From assembly GCA_050124735.1 (NCBI GenBank), contig JASFEQ010000184.1, positions 1 through 8,486 on the forward strand: 8,486 nucleotides of DNA, written 5' to 3'. The stretch's first letter is position 1; each line of letters starts with the position of its first letter. Shown here piece after piece: positions 1 through 6,362 of this stretch. Source of the stretch: JASFEQ01 sp050124735. Lineage in GTDB: Bacteria; Desulfobacterota; DSM-4660; Desulfatiglandales; HGW-15. Under the pieces are notes generated by a model. It made no database searches, was not told the origin of the DNA, and saw only the letters and a program-made list of their open reading frames with translations. Position numbers and translations under genes: made by a program.

Positions 1-51
1 GGATGAAATCGGGAATTTTCTGGAGCTATATGAAAGGAGGGTTTTATTGAT

Positions 52-693
52 ATGCGCATAAGGCTGTTACTTCTGTCCATCTTTGTCATGGTTCTAACGG
101 TGCCAAACGAGAAAGCCATCGCGGCCACTACCATTGAATTGGTTCAACAGGAACGAGAACTGCTTTCAAAAGGGGATGTGGTCCTAAGAGAAGTGACCAA
201 TGGAAAAAAAGGAGCAAAGACTTTCGAGGCCGTGGGCCTTATGAAAGCTACTGTCAGTGACGTTTACCAGGTTCTAGTAAAATTTGAGGATTATCCTAAA
301 TTTATGCCGAATGTTAGCAAATGTGAAGTTTTGAAAAGAACTGATGACACGGCAATTCTGAACTACACCCTTGGCCTTCCTTTAGGGAAAATAAAGAAAT
401 ATCGTCTCAACATGACATTCAAGAATGACAAGAGTAGAGCCACATTAAAATGGAAATTGATTGAATGGAAAGGATTGAAGAAAAGTGAAACGATTGAAGA
501 TACAACTGGATATTGGCTTTTGAAAGAGTATCCCGAAAAAGCAGAACACGTCATTGCTCTTTATCACGTTTACACAGATCCCGGTCCAATTCCCCGGGGG
601 CTGGGATGGATTGTTGACATTCTAACAAAAAACAGCATCCCCGATGTGGTAATCAAAACCAGAAATCGAGTTTACGAAACTTACAGGAAGTGA
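52..693 (+). CDS. Exported SRPBCC / polyketide cyclase-like lipid-binding domain protein
   Basis: The protein has 213 residues. Residues 1-24 look like a Sec signal peptide: RIR at the N-terminus, then the hydrophobic stretch LLLLSIFVMVL, with probable cleavage after AIA. The mature part fits a single SRPBCC (START/Bet v1-like) domain. The typical core lies at about residues 65-95 (VSDVYQVLVKFEDYPKFMPN), followed by alternating beta strands and a C-terminal helix (residues about 190-213). Such domains bind hydrophobic ligands in a deep pocket, and the family has no universal catalytic residue, so the ligand is unknown. The start is fixed by AAAGGAGG at 33-40, 11 bases upstream of ATG. A strong terminator follows directly, so this is the last gene of its transcript. 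The preceding gene lies outside the window. The family call is by recognition of pattern; export is inferred from the N-terminus. Confidence 0.8.
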   Translation: MRIRLLLLSIFVMVLTVPNEKAIAATTIELVQQERELLSKGDVVLREVTNGKKGAKTFEAVGLMKATVSDVYQVLVKFEDYPKFMPNVSKCEVLKRTDDTAILNYTLGLPLGKIKKYRLNMTFKNDKSRATLKWKLIEWKGLKKSETIEDTTGYWLLKEYPEKAEHVIALYHVYTDPGPIPRGLGWIVDILTKNSIPDVVIKTRNRVYETYRK

Positions 694-717
694 AGTTCCC
701 CGCGCCGAGTAAAGAAT

Positions 718-797
718 GGGGTCCATGAAATTATGCATTTCTTTTGAGGTTCTGATAAATTGCATAATTTCATGGGCCCCCTTTTCTTATTTTTCTT
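718..797 (+). terminator. Rho-independent terminator after the SRPBCC gene
   Basis: A 20-base arm at 718-737 (GGGGTCCATGAAATTATGCA) pairs with 761-780 (TGCATAATTTCATGGGCCCC). All positions are Watson-Crick except one G-U wobble (722/776). The 23-base loop is followed at 782-797 by a T-rich run. It lies 25 bases after the stop of the SRPBCC gene and insulates the lipoprotein gene downstream. The stem is unusually long for a simple terminator. Confidence 0.85.
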
Positions 798-825
798 TGA
801 CTTACAAAGCTCACTTGTTTATATT
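797..825 (+). promoter_or_regulatory. Sigma70-type promoter for the small lipoprotein gene
   Basis: TTGACT at 797-802 and TATATT at 820-825 are separated by exactly 17 bases. This is five of six matches to the -35 consensus and five of six to the -10 consensus at optimal spacing. Transcription would start near 832 and leave a leader of about 54 bases with AAAGGAGGAG just before the ATG at 886. The -35 box overlaps the end of the T-tract of the preceding terminator, so the two units are back to back. No experimental evidence; this is sequence pattern only. Confidence 0.65.
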
Positions 826-885
826 GGCTGGTCTGCAAAGCCAGTGCCATTTTTTTGCTCAAATTGGTAAACAAAAGGAGGAGTT

Positions 886-1104
886 ATGAAATCGATTTAC
901 ATGTTTCTGCTTGCCTTGATTGTGGGTATGACTCTAGCCTGCTCGAGCCCCCAAGATAGGGCCTATCAGGCACAAGAAAAGGTGCACAAGGAAAGGCTCA
1001 AACTGGTGGAACAATACCAAAAGTGCATGAAAAATGCTGGTGATGACGAGGAAAAGAAAAAGGCTTGCGACCAATATCTGAAGGCTTCTGAGGCCCTCAA
1101 GTAA
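886..1104 (+). CDS. Small cysteine-containing lipoprotein, function unknown
   Basis: The protein has 72 residues. Residues 2-18 form a short signal sequence ending in MTLAC, with Cys19 as the probable lipidated residue. The lipobox is slightly non-standard, with Thr at -3 and Leu at -2. The mature part (about 54 residues) is highly charged and predicted mostly helical, rich in Lys and Glu, with two further cysteines at about 47 and 61 that could form a disulfide (KCMKNAG and KKACDQY). No known domain is recognised. The start is well supported by AAAAGGAGGAG at 873-883 and by an upstream consensus-like promoter. It appears monocistronic: the next gene is on the opposite strand and converges on it. 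By analogy to other short helical lipoproteins it could be envelope-associated, but nothing in the sequence fixes a role. Confidence 0.75.
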   Translation: MKSIYMFLLALIVGMTLACSSPQDRAYQAQEKVHKERLKLVEQYQKCMKNAGDDEEKKKACDQYLKASEALK

Positions 1105-1120
1105 TTCACTTGAAAGCCTT
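1081..1120. terminator. Possible stem-loop between convergent genes
   Basis: AAGGCTT at 1081-1087 can pair with AAGCCTT at 1114-1120, and inside it TCAAGT (1097-1102) pairs with ACTTGA (1108-1113) around a 5-base loop. The two stems are separated by a 9-base unpaired segment on one side. The structure overlaps the last codons and stop of the lipoprotein gene, and only TTT follows on the + strand. It may end the lipoprotein transcript or act for the converging SagB-type gene, but it lacks a proper U-tract. Confidence 0.3.
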
Positions 1121-1247
1121 TGAGCGCTCACATCGATCCCGCTATTTGATTCCTCTTTCCACTCATGACACGTTGATGGTTTGTGCGGGGATCAATCCGT
1201 GGGAACATTCTAAAAGCAGGAGTGCAAGGGGCTTTAATTCAGAAGTT

Positions 1248-2768
1248 TTAGGTGGCGGCTATCTTTGATTTAATGGGGCCCACGGCCACAAGGTAGAGAA
1301 GCCTCGACGCCTCATTGAGACCGAGCTGTTCAGCGGCTTCTCCATCATAGAGGGCCCCGATACCGCAACATCCCATCCCCATGGCCGTTGCGGCCAGATA
1401 TAGCCTCTGTCCCATTCTCCCTGCCGCCAACATGGCATAGCGGTATCCACGGGCGCCCCATGTCCGATCCATGAGCTCCAGATTGGTTATAAATAGAAAA
1501 TGCGTGGCCGCGTTGGCAAGCCACTGCTGATCAAGACAGATGTGGGCCATGCTCTCCATGAAATCCCCAGATGTGACGAGACCGAGGGAGGCCTTTGTGG
1601 TGTCCAGCAGATAGAAACCCGGCTCCATGTCTTCCACATCACGCGCGAGTAACCCGACGGACAATGATCGGTGGTACTCTGCGCCCCCTGCTGAATCCGC
1701 TAAATCTTCTGCACATATTGAATCTACCAGCGCCCCCAAATGGTCCTCACTCAAAGGCTCCTTCACAAAATTGCGCTTGGAACGCCGTTGGAACAGCGCC
1801 TCTGAGTAATTCATGATCTCTGGCCAGGTGGAAGAAACAGGTGCCCTCGTCCACGTCTCAGGAACCACGCCCAGTTCATGATGCATTTCCCGTTCTGGCA
1901 CTGCCTCTGGAATGAGCGATGCACTCGCCTGATGGAATTCCCGAACGGCCGGGTAGTCCATTTCTTTTGCAGCTACCTGACTCGCACTTCTCATCTCCCC
2001 GGAAAGTTCAGCAATCTCTCCTACAGTGGCCTCAGCCATATCGTCATTTCCCAAAACATGGACCACGGCCAGGCAGACCTCTTTCGTTTCATCAAGTCCC
2101 AGCAGTTGATTCACTCTACCGTCATCAAACTCATAGGAGAAATGGGCGGGAAGTCGAAGGGTCTTAAGGGCCTGCACCAGGTTCTCCACAAGATGCCCCG
2201 TATCCAGGAGGTGGTACCGATAGGAACGATCACGATATTTCCAGGCACTCCTGAAGAAAATAGCCGTCAAAAAAAAAGAGAGACGCGGAACCCTATTGTC
2301 CGGTGTTTGAGTGAAATGGACAACGTGAGGGATGATGTCCTGTGCGCGAATGGGGTAGAGGCAGTGGCGGTGGATGGCGAAATGATAAAGGCCATCGTCC
2401 AGGCCACGTACGGAATGGGTGGCCACGTAGAGTTCAGTGGGATAGAGGGCACCGGCTGAGGCCACACTGCGGAAATAGTAATCGCCACCCGCAGAACGTG
2501 CCTTTGCCGTGAGCGTATGGGCCATGCGGAGAATCAGAGAAAGGGCCTCCACATCCATCTCTTCCACCTTCTCCCCCACCTGTCCCGATTTTAGTAGGGC
2601 GGAGAGTTTTTCTTCTGGGAGGGATAGACCCGAAGGCAAAGAGAGGGGGGTAACGCCCGGGTAGTCCTTGAAAACGCTTGGCTGATTTTGCCAGTCAAGA
2701 TAGTGGGATGACATTCTATCCCGCTGGTAACTGGTATGATCATGATATTGACGGGAAGATTTGATCAT
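1248..2768 (-). CDS. Tandem SagB/ThcOx-type nitroreductase-fold flavoprotein
   Basis: The protein has 506 residues and two nitroreductase-like halves. The N-terminal half (about 1-240) carries SagB-type marks: SRQYHDHTSY near residue 5, SVASAGALYPTELYV at 101-115 and YRYHLLDTGHLVENL at 183-197. The C-terminal half (about 318-500) repeats the plan: FQRRSKRNF at 326-334, GYRYAMLAAGRMGQRLYLAA at 441-460 and GMGCCGIGALYDGE at 464-477. A polar linker of about 75 residues joins them. This family uses FMN; some members oxidise azolines in peptide natural products, but two-domain versions in anaerobes have no assigned substrate. No YcaO cyclodehydratase or precursor peptide is visible nearby, so a peptide-modification role has no local support. 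The start at 2768 has no clear ribosome binding site; Met19 (ATG at 2714) is an alternative. It lies 151 bases after the ferredoxin gene and may be co-transcribed with it or separate. Confidence 0.85.
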   Translation of the reverse strand: MIKSSRQYHDHTSYQRDRMSSHYLDWQNQPSVFKDYPGVTPLSLPSGLSLPEEKLSALLKSGQVGEKVEEMDVEALSLILRMAHTLTAKARSAGGDYYFRSVASAGALYPTELYVATHSVRGLDDGLYHFAIHRHCLYPIRAQDIIPHVVHFTQTPDNRVPRLSFFLTAIFFRSAWKYRDRSYRYHLLDTGHLVENLVQALKTLRLPAHFSYEFDDGRVNQLLGLDETKEVCLAVVHVLGNDDMAEATVGEIAELSGEMRSASQVAAKEMDYPAVREFHQASASLIPEAVPEREMHHELGVVPETWTRAPVSSTWPEIMNYSEALFQRRSKRNFVKEPLSEDHLGALVDSICAEDLADSAGGAEYHRSLSVGLLARDVEDMEPGFYLLDTTKASLGLVTSGDFMESMAHICLDQQWLANAATHFLFITNLELMDRTWGARGYRYAMLAAGRMGQRLYLAATAMGMGCCGIGALYDGEAAEQLGLNEASRLLYLVAVGPIKSKIAAT

Positions 2769-2919
2769 TTTTCACTGGGGCTTTTCGTGGTCTCACACTG
2801 GCGAACCAGCACGCACTGGATGAGAGGGATTTCACAGCAGATTACTCAAGGTTTTGAATCTCTGTAGCTTGATAGGCAAATGTTATGGCGAGACTCTAAA
2901 TGAATACCCGGCTCATAGC

Positions 2920-3117
2920 CTAATCTTCTTCCACGATGATGGCTCCAGGTGCACACTCCCTGGCAGCCTGACGGACCTTCTCTTCCAATGGCTCCGGGAC
3001 GACATCCACTAGGACCTTGGAGACAAGTTGGTCCTCATCATATTCAAAGACTTCAGGGCAGACCTTGTTGCAGTTGCGATCGCCCATGCACAGGTCATAA
3101 TCAATTTTTACTTTCAT
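2920..3117 (-). CDS. Single-cluster ferredoxin with Asp in the second ligand position
   Basis: The protein has 65 residues from ATG at 3117, a small acidic cytoplasmic electron carrier. The motif is C10-x2-D13-x2-C16-x3-C20-P, with C55 near the C-terminus (ECAPGAI). By analogy with Pyrococcus furiosus ferredoxin, C10, D13, C16 and C55 would hold a [4Fe-4S] cluster, convertible to [3Fe-4S] if Asp dissociates. In P. furiosus ferredoxin and D. gigas ferredoxin II the cysteine matching C20 is in a disulfide; here no partner Cys exists, so C20 should be a free thiol. The start was chosen because GGA lies 6 bases before this ATG and the protein then begins MKVKIDYDLC, as in relatives; an in-frame TTG at 3129 would add four residues. 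It lies downstream of cooS with only a hairpin between, so it is a likely redox partner of CODH (inference). Confidence 0.9.
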   Translation of the reverse strand: MKVKIDYDLCMGDRNCNKVCPEVFEYDEDQLVSKVLVDVVPEPLEEKVRQAARECAPGAIIVEED

Positions 3118-3131
3118 AATAAATTCCAAGG

Positions 3132-3170
3132 CCCCAATCCCTTTCCCAGTTTACGGGGAAGGGATTGGGG
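3132..3170 (-). terminator. Long hairpin between cooS and the ferredoxin gene
   Basis: The arms at 3132-3147 and 3155-3170 (CCCCAATCCCTTTCCC against GGGGAAGGGATTGGGG) are 16 bases each around a 7-base loop. In the - strand transcript there is one A-C mismatch; all other positions pair. The hairpin begins 18 bases after the cooS stop and ends 14 bases before the ferredoxin ATG. On the - strand it is followed by CCTTGGAATTTATT rather than a U-run, so it may be a leaky terminator or an RNA processing and stability element that sets the cooS to ferredoxin ratio. Confidence 0.6.
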
Positions 3171-3188
3171 TCATTAAAGTGTTCTAAA

Positions 3189-5174
3189 TTAAGCCGCTTC
3201 TATCTCCCGTCTGGCCGCCATATCAAACAGGACCCTCTCCCTCGCCTTATCAATGCCGAGGGCCTTTCTCTTCTTGTCAATATGCTCGATCATCATCTGG
3301 GCCATGTCATAGGGGTCAACAGTAAATCCCCACTTCCCAAATCCCATTCCCTCCAGGCCGTCAAACAAGAGCTTGTGAAATTTGGTCTCCTCAATGATAG
3401 GATAGGTAACCCCAAAGACCGTAAAGACTCCGGACGCTACGAAGTATTGGCCAATGGAAATGGCCTTTTCACTCATCCACTCAGGCGCAGCACCGGCCAC
3501 AGGGAGGTCAGCGATGCTCTCGCCAAGCCCGCCCTCGCGCACCATCTCCGCGCATGCAATCAGGATCCGGCTGTTGTCCACACAGGAACCCAACCCTAGA
3601 ACAGGAGGCATGCCGACCGTCTCGCACACTTCTTTCAGGCCGGGGCCAGCCAGATGGGCCGCCTCAGGCGTATAAAAACCTGCTTTAGCCAAAGAGATCT
3701 GGGAACATCCGGTCTGAACCACCAACACATCATTTCTGATCAGTTCTTTGACCATCTCCACATGTACCCAGTCCTGTTTGACTCTTGGGTTGGTACAGCC
3801 CACCACACCGGCTACCCCACGGATCCTGCCGTTGATGATGTTATCGTTCAAGGGCGTGTAGGAAGCCCGGAAGGTCCCTCCCAGCATGTAATTGACGTAT
3901 TCGTGAGAAAAACCGTGGATGCCTACGCTCTTTAGGTTTGGAATATCGATGGGTACGTTGCGGTTCTTAAATCTCACGATGGCGTTTTGCACGATATTAT
4001 CGGTACACTTCCTGGGTTCATGCTCGTGGAATTCTATGTGTTCAACGCCTTCAATCTTACACCTAGGGTTGGTGGTAAAGAGCTTGGTTCCATAGCACTC
4101 AGCCACTTTGCCCAGTCCTTGTTTGATGCACTGAACGTCTACACCCATCGCGTCTACGGCACCGGTGACCAGGATAGTCTCTGTGGACATGAAATTGCCC
4201 GCATGAGGAACTCCGTGGCGGGAGAGCATTTCTGCGCCCGAACAGCACATGCCAAGAAGGTTGATCCCCGTTGCTCCCGCATCTTGGGCCGCCTCCACGA
4301 GAACCGGGTCATTCACTGAGGCCAGCACGGACTCGAAGAGATTAGGCTCATGACCATGGATGATAATGTTGACTTGGTCTTCTTTCAGGCAACCCATGTT
4401 CACTTCTGTCCTCACGGGGGTCGGGGTGCCGAAAAGGATATCAGAGATCTCCGTGGCCACCATGGAACCGCCCCAACCGTCTGCCAGGGCCGTACGGCTG
4501 CACTGAGTAGTAATATTCTCATAATCCTGGTCCACACCCATGTGGGTCCGATGCATCAACTCCATGATCTCACGCATGGCTCCCCTGGGGACCACGCCAT
4601 GCTTACGCCATGTCTCCAAAGTCTTGGGGGGCACTCGATCTACAAAAGGAATTTCACCCTCCACCTGGGTGTATGTGCCCTCCAGTGCCTCATACAGGTC
4701 AGTGGCGATATCCTTTATCTCACGGCCCTCCGTCTCGATGCCGATGGATTTGGCCACCTCTTCCAGTTTCAAGGGATCCTTGATGGTGTAGTCTTTAATC
4801 TTTCCGTTGACCACTTCCCTGAACACATCCAGCATGCTCATCCCATGATCCGTATGGGCAGCTGCACCAGTTGCCACCATCCGGGCAAAATTCCGGGCTT
4901 GGATCGTGTCAATGGTCGCCCCGCAGACTCCCACCTTTGCGTAAGGGTCTTTGGGGTTCAATCGGCAAGGCCCCATGGAGCAGTGTTTGCAGCAGGCCGA
5001 ATCAGCGCCAATGGGACAGGCTTTCATACTGGCAGCACGATCAAAGGCCGTTTCCACCCCGTCTTTCTTGGCCTTCTCCAGCATGCGCGCCGTGGCATCA
5101 CAGCTGGTCCAGTCTCTTATATTGGCCTCCTTCTTAACTTTGACTACTTTTTTTCCCTTTTTCTCCTCTTCCAT
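3189..5174 (-). CDS. cooS: Anaerobic Ni-Fe carbon monoxide dehydrogenase catalytic subunit
   Basis: CooS oxidises CO with water to CO2, two protons and two electrons, as a cytoplasmic homodimer. The 661 residues match the family length. D-cluster: C53 and C61 (CX7C spacing, the [4Fe-4S] type rather than the CX2C [2Fe-2S] type of Desulfovibrio vulgaris). B-cluster: C62, C65, C70 and C84. C-cluster: H275 (GHEP), C311, C349 (VDVQC), C460 (VVGC), C490 (QTGC) and C531 (GSCVDNSR). The catalytic Lys is K570 (MSEKA). The proton-path histidines begin with H107 and H110, but the next two expected positions are Ser113 and Asp116. The N-terminus has a Lys-rich extension. The start has AAGGAGGA six bases upstream. 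No cooC maturation ATPase, cooF, ACS subunit or hydrogenase is in the window. Instead it is flanked by a small ferredoxin downstream and oxygen-defence genes upstream, as for C. hydrogenoformans CODH-IV. Such a stress role is inference. Confidence 0.97.
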   Translation of the reverse strand: MEEEKKGKKVVKVKKEANIRDWTSCDATARMLEKAKKDGVETAFDRAASMKACPIGADSACCKHCSMGPCRLNPKDPYAKVGVCGATIDTIQARNFARMVATGAAAHTDHGMSMLDVFREVVNGKIKDYTIKDPLKLEEVAKSIGIETEGREIKDIATDLYEALEGTYTQVEGEIPFVDRVPPKTLETWRKHGVVPRGAMREIMELMHRTHMGVDQDYENITTQCSRTALADGWGGSMVATEISDILFGTPTPVRTEVNMGCLKEDQVNIIIHGHEPNLFESVLASVNDPVLVEAAQDAGATGINLLGMCCSGAEMLSRHGVPHAGNFMSTETILVTGAVDAMGVDVQCIKQGLGKVAECYGTKLFTTNPRCKIEGVEHIEFHEHEPRKCTDNIVQNAIVRFKNRNVPIDIPNLKSVGIHGFSHEYVNYMLGGTFRASYTPLNDNIINGRIRGVAGVVGCTNPRVKQDWVHVEMVKELIRNDVLVVQTGCSQISLAKAGFYTPEAAHLAGPGLKEVCETVGMPPVLGLGSCVDNSRILIACAEMVREGGLGESIADLPVAGAAPEWMSEKAISIGQYFVASGVFTVFGVTYPIIEETKFHKLLFDGLEGMGFGKWGFTVDPYDMAQMMIEHIDKKRKALGIDKARERVLFDMAARREIEAA

Positions 5175-5244
5175 GCATTTTCCTCCTTCGTGGAAAAATA
5201 TTGTTTCTGATCATTCACATACCCACAGATTCCATAATTCCCTG

Positions 5245-5260
5245 ATTTGTCTAAACAAAT
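5245..5260. promoter_or_regulatory. Inverted repeat in the cooS leader, possible operator
   Basis: ATTTGT-CTAA-ACAAAT is a perfect 6-base inverted repeat with a 4-base spacer, lying about 70 bases upstream of the cooS start. The symmetry and length suit a dimeric regulator, but it does not match the Rex, FNR/CRP or PerR consensus well enough to name one. It could occur by chance in this A/T-rich gap. Confidence 0.25.
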
Positions 5261-5318
5261 ATAGAAAAATATGGGATTAACGCTAGACTCTGTCCCCGGT
5301 TTTACCGTTCACGAGCGA

Positions 5319-5349
5319 ATTATATGGCACATTGTGAAAAAATCTTCAA
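5319..5349 (-). promoter_or_regulatory. Candidate promoter for cooS
   Basis: On the - strand a perfect TATAAT box lies at 5324-5319, with TTGAAG at 5349-5344 and a spacer of 19 bases, slightly long. Transcription would begin near 5312 and leave a leader of about 140 bases. Between the boxes lies TTGTGAA (+ strand, 5332-5338), a half-site resembling those of Rex or HcpR, but the second half is degenerate. The 5175-5382 gap is the widest on the - strand, which suggests a separate cooS transcription start. Confidence 0.4.
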
Positions 5350-5382
5350 GCGGAAAACAGGGCCTTTTCTCAATCAGGGCTA

Positions 5383-5586
5383 TTACCTTGGGTCATCTGT
5401 GGTTGCAGCCCCTTCTATACTGCATTTGGTGAAGTCGATCTCCTGGCCACAACCTTTACAGATATGCTTTTTGTCGAATTCGTCTGAGAAAATCTCTGTC
5501 TCCTTCCCGCAGTTGGGGCATTTGCAATCGAACGACTTCAGATTCTTATACGATTCAAACCCTGGGCAATGTTGTGGTGTCGTCAT
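5383..5586 (-). CDS. Small cysteine-rich zinc-ribbon protein, function unknown
   Basis: The protein has 67 residues and six cysteines: C7, C21, C23, C26, C43 and C46, plus C55 as a seventh. The arrangement CKCPNCG (21-27) and CKGCGQ (43-48) forms a probable zinc ribbon or rubredoxin-like knuckle with 16 residues between the pairs. C7 and C55 lie outside the ribbon and could be additional metal ligands or redox-active. There is no signal peptide or membrane segment. A very good site, AGGAGG at 5597-5592, sits five bases before ATG, so it is clearly translated. It lies 33 bases after the flavodoxin stop and is the last of the eight-gene array. I do not recognise a named family with certainty. 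Structural zinc binding is the default expectation; an iron-based electron-transfer role is possible given the neighbours. Confidence 0.8.
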   Translation of the reverse strand: MTTPQHCPGFESYKNLKSFDCKCPNCGKETEIFSDEFDKKHICKGCGQEIDFTKCSIEGAATTDDPR

Positions 5587-5619
5587 GCTAACCTCCTAAA
5601 TTCATTTATTTTTTATTGC

Positions 5620-6057
5620 TTACCCGGCCAATTTCTTGCCGATATCCTTGCCGTAATCCTGGGCCATGGTTTTTCCGCCACCCAATGAAGCGGATTTCAA
5701 TCTCAACGGCCCACTCACCATCTCCATCTTAAAAATATTTTTCATGGTCTCGTATATGCGATCAGGAGCCTCTCCACTCCATCCGAACGCCCCGAACGAT
5801 GCGCCTATTTTCCCTTCCAGGTTCGCTTTTTCAGCCAGGAAAAGCAGGGTTTTCATCCCCTGCATCATCTGACCATGGTAGGTGGCAGATCCAAAGACAT
5901 AGGCGTCATACCCTGCAAGTTCGTCTTCCTTTTTGATCTGGGTGGAATTCACAACGTCCGCCTCAGCACCACTCATACGAATCCCTTCAGAGATAAGGTC
6001 GGCGATATTCTTGGTCTCTCCAGTTCTGGTCGTGTAAACGACAAGCGCTTTACCCAT
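5620..6057 (-). CDS. Stand-alone flavodoxin of the FprA/ROO flavodoxin-domain type
   Basis: The protein has 145 residues and is a single flavodoxin fold that should bind FMN. The phosphate-binding loop is T10-R-T-G-E-T15 (TxTGxT). The second FMN loop is at GSATYHG (56-62) and the third at FGAFGWSGEA (88-97). The last motif is characteristic of the C-terminal domain of flavodiiron proteins (FprA, rubredoxin:oxygen oxidoreductase), but the metallo-beta-lactamase diiron domain is absent. It therefore works as a free electron carrier rather than an oxygen reductase. GGAGG at 6068-6064 supports the start. It sits between the two zinc-ribbon genes. Possible partners are the rubredoxins and ferredoxin of the cluster (inference). 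Confidence 0.92.
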   Translation of the reverse strand: MGKALVVYTTRTGETKNIADLISEGIRMSGAEADVVNSTQIKKEDELAGYDAYVFGSATYHGQMMQGMKTLLFLAEKANLEGKIGASFGAFGWSGEAPDRIYETMKNIFKMEMVSGPLRLKSASLGGGKTMAQDYGKDIGKKLAG

Positions 6058-6108
6058 TCCTATCCTCCAGCTGTAAAAGAATCAAAATGATTAAGTTCTG
6101 ACGCCAGA

Positions 6109-6291
6109 CTAATCTGCGTCCTCTTCTTCCACTGTGCCTTTATGCTTGGTCCCGCACATGGGGCAGAGAATTTCAATCTCTTTCTCATCCCCAATGAACT
6201 TCTCTTGTAGCTTCTCAGGCCCCAGAAAGCTCACATCCCCACATGCGCAAGACGGGCACTCCGCCCTAACTCTATACTTCTTCTTGGACAT
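6109..6291 (-). CDS. Small CPxC zinc-ribbon protein, function unknown
   Basis: The protein has 60 residues. Metal-knuckle pairs are C12-P-S-C15 (with an extra C17) and C43-P-M-C46-G, separated by 25 residues rich in Lys and Glu. This is a two-knuckle zinc ribbon or rubredoxin-like fold. The N-terminus is basic (MSKKKYRVR) and the C-terminus acidic (EEEDAD). It has a purine-rich GGGGAGGTGG upstream of ATG. It lies 51 bases ahead of the flavodoxin and 71 bases after the rubrerythrin-type knuckle gene. Unlike a true rubredoxin it lacks the GY/aromatic pattern after the first pair, so zinc is more likely than iron. Function is not known. Confidence 0.78.
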   Translation of the reverse strand: MSKKKYRVRAECPSCACGDVSFLGPEKLQEKFIGDEKEIEILCPMCGTKHKGTVEEEDAD

Positions 6292-6362
6292 TGTTCCACC
6301 TCCCCATCATAGGCCATTGGTCACTTGTCATTTTTAAGAAGATTCCACATGAGCAAACGTTA

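Noticed and set aside
1..61. Possible tail of an upstream coding region (an open frame from base 2 ending at TAA 59-61, or one ending at TGA 48-50)
   Set aside because: Fewer than 20 residues are visible and two frames compete, so neither can be supported.
1135..1193. GATCCCGC ... GCGGGGATC inverted repeat in the convergent gap
   Set aside because: The loop is over 40 bases and the arms need a bulge; no T-tract or mobile-element features accompany it.
1878..2459. + strand open frame of 193 codons opposite the SagB-like gene
   Set aside because: It lies inside a gene with clear family motifs and its translation has no domain pattern.
4350..5210. Long + strand open frame of 286 codons opposite cooS
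   Set aside because: It is antisense to a fully conserved CODH gene, has no ribosome binding site and encodes no recognisable domain; it follows from codon bias of cooS.
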